Below, in pieces: positions 43,052 through 52,050 of a stretch of 64,000 bases of DNA (its first letter is position 1; each line of letters starts with the position of its first letter). A program made the translations under genes and the position numbers. Where the stretch lies: assembly GCA_965218775.1 (NCBI GenBank), contig CBDCLS010000003.1, forward strand, positions 1,054,001-1,118,000. The letters are read 5' to 3'. The DNA is from CAUZIZ01 sp965218775 (lineage in GTDB: Bacteria > Acidobacteriota > UBA6911 > RPQK01 > JAJDTT01). The notes under the pieces were generated by a model. That model worked only from the letters and a program-made list of their open reading frames with translations, had not been told where the DNA came from and did no database searches.

Positions 43052-43962
43052 ATGACAGTTGCGATTGGCCGTCCGGATCCGCTGAGAGGCTTTCTGCTGG
43101 CGCTCGCCGCCTCTTTCTTGATTTCCACCAACTACATCACTGGTAAGTTCGGTGTAGACGGCTTCGGGCCCGAGGTCTTCGGTCTTGTCTGGATGACGGC
43201 GGCCTCCTGCTACTCTCTCTTGATCCTTCTAGCGACGGGACGGATCTCACAACTCAATCTTCCCCCCAGAACGCGTAAACTCGTGGTCTTGGTCGGCCTG
43301 TTCACCGGTCTCCAGATGTACTTGTTCTGGTCGGGACTGGAGCTGCTGAATCCTCCTTTCGCGGCATTCCTGGGACGCTTCGAACCAGCTCTGACCATCC
43401 TCCTGGCAACGCTCTTCCTACGTGAGCGAATCAGGCCGAGGGAGGTCGCGGCGGTGGTTCTGATGATCGTGGGGGGCAGCCTGAGCACGTTGGGAAACTG
43501 GGACGTGGTCGGAGCTGGAACGGTGTTGACCCTGCTCGCCTGCCTGACGATGTCCATCCAGTTTCTGATAGGCAAAGCAGCAGTCGGACAGATTCATCCC
43601 AGTATCCTGGTGTTCTACCGCGTGTCGATTGCCTCAGTAATGTTGGGGGTGTGGGCGTTCGGCTTCGGCGAACCGAACTTTCGGGTGGGGACCGAAGTCT
43701 GGGTGGCAACCCTCCTGGGCGCTCTTCTGGGGCCTTGCATCGGCTACCACCTGGTATTTCACTCCTACCGTTATTGGGGGGGGTCTCTCGGTCCGCCATG
43801 CTGATGACCCTGCAGCCCCTGTTCGCGATGCCTCTAGCGCTTCTGTTTCTCGAGCGGCAGGGCATAACCGGACAGCAACTCGCGGGTGGACTTACCATCA
43901 TGGCGGGCGCCATGTGGCTGATCCTGCTTCATTGGGAGGGGCGAAAGAGCGCTCGCGGTTAA
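43052..43962 (+). pseudogene. EamA/DMT family transporter with poly-G frameshift
   Basis: Ten hydrophobic helices are expected. The first frame (43052-43804) covers helices one to eight and shows the double EamA pattern (ASFLISTNYITGKFG, FAAFLGRFEPALTILLATLFLRERI). At 43776-43783 eight consecutive G bases shift the frame and cause a stop 20 bases later. In the next frame the protein continues without loss (GVSRSAMLMTLQPLFAMPL to the end at 43962). With seven G the product would be a normal roughly 303-residue EamA exporter. This may be a true mutation, phase variation or a sequencing error. The stop TAA at 43960-43962 is provided by the adjoining repeat element. Confidence 0.8.
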
Positions 43963-44140
43963 CCCGGATTTCTGACCGCCAGTCTACTACGGCGCCGCAA
44001 TCATCCGCCCTGGCTTTGTTATGCTCGGTCGGCCTCCTCGACGTACTGCACGAGTACGACTGCGGAGACCTCGGTCGCAAGCCTTGCCAGGGCGGCGCTT
44101 GCGACGCCTCGCTACGACGGGCGGTGAGAAATCCGGATTA
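43960..44140. mobile_element. 180-bp palindromic element, copy 2
   Basis: Inverted ends TAACCCGGATTTCTGACCGCC and its complement (two mismatches over 21). The core is nearly the same as 15935-16112, including the CGTACTGCACGAGTACG hairpin. It lies exactly between convergent genes and supplies the stop codon of each (TAA at both ends). Confidence 0.78.
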
Positions 44141-45340
44141 ATGCCGCCGGATCGGCAGCCCCAGCTGGCCTTCAGTTAGGCGGGTAGCCAGGTAGGTTTC
44201 CGAGTCCGCGGGGTCGAAGCGGCTGGGTGAAAAGGCGGATATGTCGATCGAGGAATGTCCGTCTGCGATGAACTCGGCCAGGAGCAGTCCGGCCCCGGGA
44301 TTATAGGCGAACCCACTCCCCTGAAATGCCAGGCCAACGAAGAAGCCAGGCAGTTCCTTTAGCGGCCCCAGAAGGGGTTCTCCGTCCATCGGAATGGTGA
44401 GCAGGCCGACACTTTCACTCTCCCACGGCAGGCCTTTGAGAACCGGGATAAAGGCGCCGAAATTTCGCCTGACCCGATCTTTCAACTCCGGGGCTGCGGA
44501 GAGGGCGGACATCTGGAAGTCCGGCGAGTCGACCTGGTACTCCGGACGCTCCAGTGACGAGATTCCGAGTAGCAGCCTTCCTCCGGAGGCCGGTCGCACA
44601 TAGCCATCCAACGGATGGGCGTTGACGACGGGAAAGACCACCGGTGACGAAAGAGGCTGAGTCAGGTAGCGCTGATGCACGAAGCTCTTGACGGGGAGAG
44701 TCAACCCCAGATCCGAGAGGAGTCTGTGGGTCCAGCAATCAACGGCCCCGACTACTGTGTCCGCCTCGAGAAACCCGTTGCTTGTTGCGACTCCGGTGAC
44801 GCGGCCCCCGGACGTGACTATCTCCTTCACCATTTCCCGTTCTTGAACCTCAACCCCCATCCGGCGGATTCTTGCAGCGAGCGCTGGAACGTATTCGTGA
44901 GGCTCGCTATAGCCACCGAGCGGATCCAAGAGACCGACCGAATCACCCCGTGGCTGCAGCATGGGCCAGCGCTTCTTCATTTCCACGGAATCGAGCACTT
45001 CAAACGGGGCCTCCAACTCTCGATACATCTCGAGCAGTCCTTCCCGTTCCATCCAGGAGCGGGGTGTAAACAGATTCAGGCAGCCGACCGGGTTGTACTC
45101 GTATCCTTCCAGTTCCTCCGAAAGCTGACGAAACAATTCCAAACAGAGCTTGCGCACCAGAACGGAGGTACGAGTCAGCAGGAGGCCGGTAATGATGCCG
45201 GCAGCGCGACTGCTGGACCCATCTCCCAACACGCCCTTTTCGATAAGCGTGACGCGTCCGTATCCTTTACGCATCAAATGGAAAGCGGTGCTCATGCCGA
45301 GAACGCCTCCACCGATGACGATTGCCCTCGCTGTCTTCAT
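44138..45340 (-). CDS. FAD-dependent oxidoreductase (DAO family)
   Basis: 400 residues. IVIGGGVLGMSTAFHLMRKGYGRVTLIEKG is the FAD-binding N-terminus, followed by DGSSSRAAGIITGL, the usual second flavin contact. The C-terminus GFFVGLAFQGSGFAYNPGAGLLLAEFI fits glycine/sarcosine/D-amino-acid oxidases. No HD pair for covalent FMN is present, unlike mgdA. The substrate is likely an amine or amino acid, but not determinable. The stop codon lies within the repeat element end. Confidence 0.8.
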   Translation of the reverse strand: MKTARAIVIGGGVLGMSTAFHLMRKGYGRVTLIEKGVLGDGSSSRAAGIITGLLLTRTSVLVRKLCLELFRQLSEELEGYEYNPVGCLNLFTPRSWMEREGLLEMYRELEAPFEVLDSVEMKKRWPMLQPRGDSVGLLDPLGGYSEPHEYVPALAARIRRMGVEVQEREMVKEIVTSGGRVTGVATSNGFLEADTVVGAVDCWTHRLLSDLGLTLPVKSFVHQRYLTQPLSSPVVFPVVNAHPLDGYVRPASGGRLLLGISSLERPEYQVDSPDFQMSALSAAPELKDRVRRNFGAFIPVLKGLPWESESVGLLTIPMDGEPLLGPLKELPGFFVGLAFQGSGFAYNPGAGLLLAEFIADGHSSIDISAFSPSRFDPADSETYLATRLTEGQLGLPIRRH

Positions 45341-45398
45341 CTAGTAAAACACCCCCAAGAGAGATTTCGATCGTAGGAAAAAGGAGGGACGATAGCAA

Positions 45399-46640
45399 AT
45401 GACATCCAGAGAACGATTTCTTGCCTCAGTTTTGATCTGCGCCGTTCTGTCCATCGCCCTGCTGTTGGGCGGTTGGGTACGCCACAGCCACTCGTCGGCC
45501 CCGGCAGCCGCCAAGATCATCGATGCCGCGGACTTCCCCAACCTCCAGGCGGCTCTTGACGCAGTGCCCGAGGCAGGAGGACTCGTGAAGCTTCCGCCGG
45601 GTGATTTCGAACTAACCGAACCGTTGCGACTGCGGCGGGAGAACACCCGGATCCTCGGGGCTGGCGCCAGTACCCATTTGATCAACCGCAATGAAGCAGG
45701 AGCCCCGGCCCTGATTTTGCGGCATCCCAACCGGGACAACGATCCCAAGGCACGTCTTTGGCGAGTCCAGCTCGCCGATTTCAGGATTAGCGGTAACCCC
45801 GAAAGCGGAGATGGGCTAAGGGCCGAAGGAATGAACGAGATCTATATCCACGGCCTCTCCGTCGATCACAACGGCGGGCACGGGATGAACCTGATCGACT
45901 GCTACGAAGATCCACGAGTCTCTGATTCCATCATTACCTACAATGGGAAGGCTGGAATCAATATCGTCAAGGGACACGATATCGCGGTCTCCGCCAATCA
46001 GCTGGAGGAGAACCAGGACGGGGTGCGCTGCCTGGACGGCTACAATCTCAACCTGACGGGCAATGTCCTGGATGATCACCTGAGACACGGGGTGGTGATC
46101 GAGAACACCTACGGTTCCGTCGTATCCGGGAACATGATCGAGGAGTGTCGGGGCACCGCGATCATATTGGACCGGGACTGCTATGGCATCACCGTCAGCG
46201 CCAACGTCATAGCTCACAACCTCAAGGGTCTGGATCTCAGGGATGCCTGGGGATGTACGGTTTCTGCCAACACCTTCACCATCATCCCGGGACAGGCGCT
46301 CCGGATAGGGCCTCAGAGTGGACGGATTACGGTCACCGGGAACAGCTTCTCCAACAGCCACATCGGAGAACGCACTCGTCGAAAGGAGAACTATGAGGCC
46401 CAGTGGCCGGCACTTATCCATGCCACTGGGATCCTGCTGGAAGGCACATCGGACGTAGCTATTACAGGGAACATTTTTACCGGACTCATCCACGAAGCCA
46501 TCAAGGCGGTTGGGCAGCCCCAGAGAATCGCAGTGGTCGGAAACGTCTCATCTGACCTGGGCCGACTCGATTCCAGGCGGTCGGAGCCCTTCGATTTGGA
46601 TAAAAGTGGCAACGTTATCGGTCTCAATGCGAAGCAGTGA
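45399..46640 (+). CDS. secreted right-handed beta-helix protein
   Basis: 413 residues. A signal sequence or anchor (about 8-26) precedes an N-terminal pectate-lyase-like start (FPNLQAALDAVPEAGGLVKLPPGDFEL), then many 20-25-residue parallel beta-helix coils with ITVSANVIAHNLKGLDLRD and ISGNPESGDGLRAEG-type repeats. Such proteins bind or cut polysaccharides, or are C5-epimerases (NosD/mannuronan type). No catalytic residues can be assigned. The 3' end overlaps the convergent sulfatase gene by 17 bases. Confidence 0.8.
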   Translation: MTSRERFLASVLICAVLSIALLLGGWVRHSHSSAPAAAKIIDAADFPNLQAALDAVPEAGGLVKLPPGDFELTEPLRLRRENTRILGAGASTHLINRNEAGAPALILRHPNRDNDPKARLWRVQLADFRISGNPESGDGLRAEGMNEIYIHGLSVDHNGGHGMNLIDCYEDPRVSDSIITYNGKAGINIVKGHDIAVSANQLEENQDGVRCLDGYNLNLTGNVLDDHLRHGVVIENTYGSVVSGNMIEECRGTAIILDRDCYGITVSANVIAHNLKGLDLRDAWGCTVSANTFTIIPGQALRIGPQSGRITVTGNSFSNSHIGERTRRKENYEAQWPALIHATGILLEGTSDVAITGNIFTGLIHEAIKAVGQPQRIAVVGNVSSDLGRLDSRRSEPFDLDKSGNVIGLNAKQ

Positions 46641-47973
46641 GCGGCGAAGAGTCGGTCGCTACGGCCTGGGTTCCGAAGAGATTCTGCAGGACTGATTCCA
46701 GACTCTGTCTGGCCGCGGAGGCTCCTGCCGGAACCCCTGCCTCGATCGGTCGCTGTTCCTGTTTGTCGGAGGCCATGTGGAAAAGCCGCCCGTCCCGGTA
46801 CAGTTTCCAGTCGTGGCTTCGAACCCAACTCTGCCCCTTGTGCTCGGAGAAGACCCACTTTCGACCGACTCTTTGTTCCCCCCGGAGTCCCGGAGCGAAG
46901 CTCTTGCCGGGCAGAGAGATTTCGGAGGGAAGTTCCGCCCCACCGAGCTCCGCGAGCGTGGGGAAGAAATCGCTGAAATCCACCAGGTCTCTCAGCAGCG
47001 TCCCTTCCTCCACCGTTCCCTTCCAGTTGGCAATGGTGGGAACGCGGGTACCCCCATCGGTCAACTCCGTCTTCCCTCCCGGGACCAGAACCTCACCCAG
47101 GCGGCTCACGACGTCTTCTCGAATCAGTTTTCCATCCTCTGCGGTGATGATGGATCGCTTCGCTGTCCCGTTGTCGGTCGTGAAGAGGATCAACGTCTTT
47201 TCCCGCAGCCCCAGCTCATTCACGGCAGTTACCAGGCGTCCTATTTGCTCGTCCATGGCAGCAACCATTTCTGCATAGCTGTCATAGCGTCCCCTGGGAC
47301 CGAATGGCACCGGGGCCTCTAGATCGTCGGTGACATCATGACAGAGAGCCATCGAGTAGAAGGCGAAGAATCGCCGATCTCGGTTCCGCCCGATGAAGTC
47401 GATCAGAAACTCGGTGTAGACCTCTGGGCCATAGCGATCTGCGACGTCGCCGCGGCGCTCGCCGTTCTGATAGATCAAGGGTTGATAGTATCGGGGACCC
47501 TCATGCCATCCGAACAGGCAGTATTCTTTAAAGCCAAGCCGATGGGGATGATCCAGATCGTCCTTAAGCAGGGTCAACTGCCATTTCCCCGAGATCGCGG
47601 TGGCATAGCCGGCATCCCTTAAGGAGTGAGCTACTGTCTGTGTTTCTGAGGTGCGGGGAAACGTGCCCCATTCAGGGTTGCCGGCCTGGAAGGGATAGAG
47701 TCCCGTCAGCAGACTGATGCGAGAGGGATGGCAGACCGGCATGCTGTAGGAGTGATCGAAGCGCATTCCGGTCGTCGCAAGACTGTCCAGATGGGGCGTC
47801 TCATAGGAAGTCCCCCCATAAGAACCCAGCACTTCGCGTCCGACATCGTCGGCAAGAATCAGCAAGATGTTCGGGGGTTCGGCGGTTTCGACCGGTTCTG
47901 ACTGCTCTTGACATGCCCAGCTCAGGGCGAAGAAAACACTCAACAGAAGCGAGGAAAGGTAACGTAGAGTCAT
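46624..47973 (-). CDS. secreted sulfatase
   Basis: 449 residues. N-terminal signal with cysteine at 21. PNILLILADDVGREVLGSYGG supplies metal-binding aspartates; the formylglycine site is C81 in VCHPSRISLLTG (CxPSR). Later blocks GKWQL and FTTDNGTAKRS complete the metal site and sulfate pocket. It hydrolyses sulfate esters on glycans or small molecules. Neighbouring beta-helix and hydrolase-like genes suggest use of sulfated polysaccharides (inference). An anaerobic or FGE-type maturase is needed and not seen here. Confidence 0.9.
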   Translation of the reverse strand: MTLRYLSSLLLSVFFALSWACQEQSEPVETAEPPNILLILADDVGREVLGSYGGTSYETPHLDSLATTGMRFDHSYSMPVCHPSRISLLTGLYPFQAGNPEWGTFPRTSETQTVAHSLRDAGYATAISGKWQLTLLKDDLDHPHRLGFKEYCLFGWHEGPRYYQPLIYQNGERRGDVADRYGPEVYTEFLIDFIGRNRDRRFFAFYSMALCHDVTDDLEAPVPFGPRGRYDSYAEMVAAMDEQIGRLVTAVNELGLREKTLILFTTDNGTAKRSIITAEDGKLIREDVVSRLGEVLVPGGKTELTDGGTRVPTIANWKGTVEEGTLLRDLVDFSDFFPTLAELGGAELPSEISLPGKSFAPGLRGEQRVGRKWVFSEHKGQSWVRSHDWKLYRDGRLFHMASDKQEQRPIEAGVPAGASAARQSLESVLQNLFGTQAVATDSSPLTASH

Positions 47974-48042
47974 CTCTGGCGAATTGTATTTTGGCGTCCG
48001 TGCCGCGTCAATCGGGTCACAGAGCGGGAGCAGGTTGTATTT

Positions 48043-48161
48043 CTCCCCCCTTGCCCATGCCCTTGCCTTTGCCCGTGCCCTGACCTGGCTCCGTTTGCGT
48101 CAATCGTCTCGCGGTTCCGGTCTGGGCAAGGGCAAGGGCACGGGCAAAGGCAAGGGGGGAG
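48043..48161. repeat. inverted hexamer array (GGGCAA type), copy 1
   Basis: The left arm 48043-48080 (CCCTTG/CCCATG/CCTTTG/CCCGTG units) and right arm 48124-48161 (GGGCAA/GGGCAC/AGGCAA units) are near-perfect complements of about 38 bases, with a 43-base loop. It lies between the sulfatase and Nramp genes. Confidence 0.75.
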
Positions 48162-48184
48162 CCAGCCCTGAACCTGCGCCCGAA

Positions 48185-48231
48185 CTTGCAACCGCCAACC
48201 TGCAACCTGTAACCTGCCAACCTGCAACCTC
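48185..48231. repeat. heptamer array (AACCTGC)
   Basis: Five to six AACCTGC/AACCTGT units end exactly at the Nramp start codon (48232), so they form its leader. Confidence 0.6.
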
Positions 48232-49563
48232 ATGCCAACGAACGGACTGCTGAAACGCATCGGACCAGCTTTCATCGTCGGAGCCTGCATCATTGGTCCC
48301 GGCAGCGTGACGCTGTTGTCCCGCACCGGCGCACTCTACGGATACTCGATGCTATGGTTGGCGCTCCTCTCAGGCGCCTTGATGGCCGGCTTCATTGCCC
48401 TCTTCATGCATTTCGGCATCCACTCTCCCCACACCTTCCTGGAACAAGTCCGTCTCAAGCTGGGTCGCTGGTTCGCCGTTCTTTGCGGTATCTCTCTGGC
48501 CTCCGTGGACGCGACCTTCCAATTTGGTAACAACCTGGGCGTCACCGCGGCCATGTCGACGCTCTGGGAAGGGGCGCCAAGACTGCTCTGGCCACTGTTC
48601 TTCACCGGAATCTCCGTGGCCTTTCTGTTCGCCTTCAAGAACATCTATCAGCTGCTGGAGAAGCTGATGACCTCCTTCCTGGTTCTGATGGCACTCGCAT
48701 TCGTTCTCAATCTTGGCTGGGCCCGACCCAGTCTGGTTGGTGTGGCGAGAGGCGCTTTTGTGCCATCGATCCCAGAAGGCGCGGACTGGTTGACGCTCGG
48801 AGGTCTGGTGGCGACCACGTTTGTCATCGTCGCAGCCTTCTTCCAGGCCTATCTTGTGAGGGCCAAGGGTTGGACGGCGGCCGATCTCAGAAGTGGGGTT
48901 ACTGACACAGTCCTGGCCGCAATCATGTTCACCGGGATCGGCTGCGTTATCATGATGACCGCGGCAGCGGTACTCTACCCAGACCGATCCATCGACAGCG
49001 CGACCGCAATGGCTACGCAATTGGAAGGCGTTTTCGGAACCCACGCCAAACTGATCTTCTGCGTAGGTTTCTGGGCCGCAGCCTTTTCCAGCTTTGTCAC
49101 CAACGCTCTGGTTGGAGGCGTCCTGCTCAACGACGGCCTCGGTCTGGGGGGGCAGCTGAATTCCCTCCCAACCCGGATCTTCGCCACCCTGGTGCTGCTG
49201 ATCGGCATGGCAACCGCCATGGCGATCATCCACTCCGACAGCTCGACTGGGATCGTTGCCGTAGAGCGTTCCGGAAGCTCGGTCAGAGAAGGGGACGCAC
49301 CAGAGTCGATCGCCAAACCCAAGGAGAAAGGACAGATCGAGATCCGAGCGATCGCACTGGCTCAGGCGCTTTCGATACTCGCGGTTCCCCTCGGAGTCAT
49401 TGCCATGGTGGTAGTTCTCTTCGACCGCAGCTCGATGCCGGGACACCCACTATCCGTGCCCAGCAAGGCATTCGTCCTTCTGGGAGCGGCCGTATTGCTG
49501 GGAATCGCCTTGATGACGGCGCTCAAGGTCAGGCCGGCAATAATGGATTTCTTCGGCAGCTGA
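48232..49563 (+). CDS. divergent Nramp family transporter
   Basis: 443 residues, about eleven hydrophobic helices. The start LLKRIGPAFIVGACIIGPGSVT matches Nramp helix 1, but the metal-binding DPGN is replaced by IGPGS. Helix 6, normally with the MPH motif, reads VATTFVIVAAFFQAYLVRAKGW, so the Met and His are missing. Both canonical metal ligand sites are therefore changed. Such divergent Nramp relatives are known; some carry Mg or have lost Mn/Fe selectivity. The cargo cannot be read from sequence. A cytoplasmic loop near residues 345-365 (SVREGDAPESIAKPKEKG) is unusual. The enolase-like gene follows after 26 bases. Confidence 0.75.
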   Translation: MPTNGLLKRIGPAFIVGACIIGPGSVTLLSRTGALYGYSMLWLALLSGALMAGFIALFMHFGIHSPHTFLEQVRLKLGRWFAVLCGISLASVDATFQFGNNLGVTAAMSTLWEGAPRLLWPLFFTGISVAFLFAFKNIYQLLEKLMTSFLVLMALAFVLNLGWARPSLVGVARGAFVPSIPEGADWLTLGGLVATTFVIVAAFFQAYLVRAKGWTAADLRSGVTDTVLAAIMFTGIGCVIMMTAAAVLYPDRSIDSATAMATQLEGVFGTHAKLIFCVGFWAAAFSSFVTNALVGGVLLNDGLGLGGQLNSLPTRIFATLVLLIGMATAMAIIHSDSSTGIVAVERSGSSVREGDAPESIAKPKEKGQIEIRAIALAQALSILAVPLGVIAMVVVLFDRSSMPGHPLSVPSKAFVLLGAAVLLGIALMTALKVRPAIMDFFGS

Positions 49564-49589
49564 GCCGAGCTGTCGACCCCGACAAGCCC

Positions 49590-50963
49590 ATGGACACCGA
49601 TATTCGCATCCTGGAGGCACAACCCCACTTTACGCGTGTAGAGGCCCGCACCCCCTTGAAATTCGGCGGAGTGGTCCTCCATCAGGCTTGCTTCTGCCAT
49701 GTCCGAGTAGCCGTCGAGAACCGGAGCGGTGGGGTCGCCGAGGGCTGGGGAGCCATCCTGCTGGCAGATGTCTGGGGTTGGCCCTCGACTCGAGTCCCGC
49801 ATGAGCAGCGCGAGGAGTTGATGCGCCGGCTGGCGTCGGCCTGGTGTGACCGACTGTCCGAGTCTGATGGGTTTGCCCACCCTGTCGACCTGTTCTGGCG
49901 GCTGGAACCCGAGCTTGAGCCGCTGAGGCGCAGTATTTGCGAAGAACAGGGAACAGCCGAAATGATGCCCCGGCTCAACGCCCTCATTTGTGCTTCGCCC
50001 GCCGATGCCGCAGTCCATGACGCCTTTGGTCGCGCCGCCGGGATCGACACCTACGACGGCTACGGACCTGAACACATGGAGCGGGATCTTTCCGCTCAAC
50101 TGGGCCCGGCGTTCAAGCGACGGTTCATCTCAGATTTTCTGTCTCCGCTTCCTACTTCGGTCGAGGCCTTTCACCTGGTGGGTGGATTCGACAAGCTCAC
50201 CGAGTCCGAGCTGAGCTCGGAGGATCCGAATGACGGTCTTCCGGTCTCCCTGGACCAATGGATTCGCTATGAAGGGCTGCACTGCCTGAAAGTCAAGCTG
50301 CAGGGGACGGATCTGGCCTGGGATCTCCAGCGGCTGCTCGATGTGGTGAGGGTGGCGAGAGAAGAGCATCGGCGCCTGGGAATCGAGGATTTGTGGATTA
50401 GCGCGGACACCAACGAGATGTGCGAATCGCCCCACTACATGGTGGAGCTGCTCAGGAATCTGAAGCAGCAGGATTCGGCAGCCTTCCGGTCTGTCCTCTA
50501 CGTGGAGCAGCCCTGCGAGCGTGATCTGCGTCGTCGTCGCCTGGACGTCCGGGAGCTGGCGAGCCTGAAACCGGTGATCATCGACGAAGCCCTGACCTCA
50601 CTGGAGGACTTCGATCTTGCCTTGGAGCTCGGTTATAGCGGTGTAGCCCTGAAAACCTGTAAATGCCAATCGGCCGAGCTGGTCATAGCGGCGAAAGCCA
50701 GCGCGTCCGCTATCCCCTTTGCCGTCCAGGACCTGACCAACCCGGGAATTGCTCTGCTGCACTCTGTGGGGCTGGCAGGACGTCTAGGAACCATCCGTGG
50801 AGTAGAAGCCAACGGTCGGCAGTTTTTCCCCGGAGCGAGCGAGCCCGAACGGACCGTGCATCCTCAGGCCTACCGACTTGTCTGCGGCCGAATCGGGACG
50901 AGCACCATTCGGGGACCCGGGCTCGGTTATCAGTGGGAGCGGATCGCAAGGAGCTTCGATTAG
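49590..50963 (+). CDS. enolase-superfamily enzyme (mandelate racemase/muconate cycloisomerase type)
   Basis: 457 residues. The C-terminal barrel carries KVKLQG (KxK acid-base), WISADTNEM, VLYVEQPCERD and VIIDEALTS, the three metal-binding acid positions, and a lysine in ALKTCKCQ. The N-terminal capping domain is larger than normal (about 200 residues), with a roughly 60-residue insert. Members abstract an alpha-proton of a carboxylate. The substrate is unknown; the maleate-isomerase-like gene 330 bases downstream may be part of the same catabolism. Confidence 0.8.
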   Translation: MDTDIRILEAQPHFTRVEARTPLKFGGVVLHQACFCHVRVAVENRSGGVAEGWGAILLADVWGWPSTRVPHEQREELMRRLASAWCDRLSESDGFAHPVDLFWRLEPELEPLRRSICEEQGTAEMMPRLNALICASPADAAVHDAFGRAAGIDTYDGYGPEHMERDLSAQLGPAFKRRFISDFLSPLPTSVEAFHLVGGFDKLTESELSSEDPNDGLPVSLDQWIRYEGLHCLKVKLQGTDLAWDLQRLLDVVRVAREEHRRLGIEDLWISADTNEMCESPHYMVELLRNLKQQDSAAFRSVLYVEQPCERDLRRRRLDVRELASLKPVIIDEALTSLEDFDLALELGYSGVALKTCKCQSAELVIAAKASASAIPFAVQDLTNPGIALLHSVGLAGRLGTIRGVEANGRQFFPGASEPERTVHPQAYRLVCGRIGTSTIRGPGLGYQWERIARSFD

Positions 50964-50984
50964 CGCCAGGGCTCCAATATGTAG

Positions 50985-51104
50985 ACGCCGACCACAACTG
51001 CAGACACTGTCTTCCGCGCCCGGGGACTGACGAAGGTCTACGAGATGGGTGAAGTCAGGGTTCACGCGCTCCGAGGCGTTGACCTGGATCTGTACATGAG
51101 GTGA
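50985..51104 (+). pseudogene. MacB-type ABC ATPase N-terminal fragment
   Basis: About 38 codons (VFRARGLTKVYEMGEVRVHA, then LRGVDLDLYMR and stop) equal the first strand of MacB/LolD-like ABC ATPases, ending before Walker A. There is no start codon. It is followed within eight bases by a copy of the 90-bp repeat, so the break coincides with the element. Confidence 0.7.
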
Positions 51105-51111
51105 AATCAAC

Positions 51112-51201
51112 AGAGCCGCGAACGACGTGACCCGTTAGCGATGTGAGCCCCAGTTCCGGCCGTCGAGGACGACGAAGGTGGGAGCGAGCCGGACAACAGC
51201 A
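51112..51201 (+). repeat. roughly 90-bp dispersed repeat, copy 2
   Basis: Same start (AGAGCCGCGAACGACGTGAC) and end (GAGCCGGACAACAGCA) as 41869-41960, with about ten differences by eye. It lies immediately downstream of the ABC ATPase fragment. Confidence 0.7.
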
Positions 51202-51228
51202 TATTCGTCCTGTGTCCCGCCAACAGTA

Positions 51229-51260
51229 ACTTGCAACCTGAAACCTGAAACCTGTAACCT
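51229..51260. repeat. heptamer array (AACCTGA/T)
   Basis: Four units of AACCTGN precede the GTG start of the maleate isomerase-like gene. Confidence 0.5.
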
Positions 51261-51290
51261 CACTACAGCTTATAACTGGAGGAAGCAAGC

Positions 51291-52046
51291 GTGACCAACC
51301 AGACCCCCAACACCCCTAGACTGGGCGCGATCTATCCCGACGACATGTGGGTAGACGTCGACGCACAGGCAGTCGTCGACGACTTCCGAAGCTATCTCCC
51401 AGAGAACGTCGAATTGATCTCCAGTGCGACCCCGATTCCCCCTAGGGACGCAGCACTAAAAGCCGGAATCGAACTCGCAGAGAATGGGGACATCGAAGAA
51501 TCGGCACGGCGTCTACTCCGCTATCGGCCCAGCTGCTTCGCCTACTATTGCACCACCATCAGTTTCGTTCGGGGAGTAGGCGGCGACCTGGATATCTCCC
51601 GGCGAGTCGAAGCCGCGACCGGAAAACCTGCGGTGACAACCAGTACCGCCATGATCCGGGCTTTTGAGGCCCTGGGCATAAAAAGCGTGGCACTTGCCAG
51701 TCCCTACATGCCCGACGTGGAAGAGAAGTTCGTCGAGTTCATCGAGGCCCACGGTGTTCGGGTGCTGCAGAGTTTGGCTCTGGGCCTGAAGGACGGCCAC
51801 GGGATCGTCGACCCGAATGAGATTCGACAATTGGCGGAGTCTGCCGACAAACCCGAAGCGGATGCGGTCTTCGTAGGCTGTACCGGGCAGCGGCTGGCAT
51901 CTCACCTGGATGAAATGGAAGCTGGTTTGGGAAAGCCCGTTCTCTGCGCCAACCAGGTCACTTCCTGGGAGGCACTCCGGCTTCTGGGCGTGCCCCGAAC
52001 CCTGTCGGGTCGAGGAAGCCTCTTCTCCGGCGCTAGAGTATCCTAG
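51291..52046 (+). CDS. maleate isomerase/arylmalonate decarboxylase-like protein
   Basis: 251 residues. The two catalytic-type cysteines of the Asp/Glu racemase superfamily are C87 in FAYYCTTISFVRG and C197 in AVFVGCTGQRL. The overall pattern (RLGAIYPDDMW start, GKPVLCANQVTSWEALRLLGV end) fits maleate cis-trans isomerase and arylmalonate decarboxylase. The start is GTG with a strong GGAGG. It ends four bases from the convergent hydrolase-like gene. Substrate is not determined. Confidence 0.8.
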   Translation: MTNQTPNTPRLGAIYPDDMWVDVDAQAVVDDFRSYLPENVELISSATPIPPRDAALKAGIELAENGDIEESARRLLRYRPSCFAYYCTTISFVRGVGGDLDISRRVEAATGKPAVTTSTAMIRAFEALGIKSVALASPYMPDVEEKFVEFIEAHGVRVLQSLALGLKDGHGIVDPNEIRQLAESADKPEADAVFVGCTGQRLASHLDEMEAGLGKPVLCANQVTSWEALRLLGVPRTLSGRGSLFSGARVS

Positions 52047-52050
52047 ACAA

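Noticed and set aside
48043..48161. CRISPR array
   Set aside because: The repeats are six-base units in inverted orientation without spacers; no cas genes are present.
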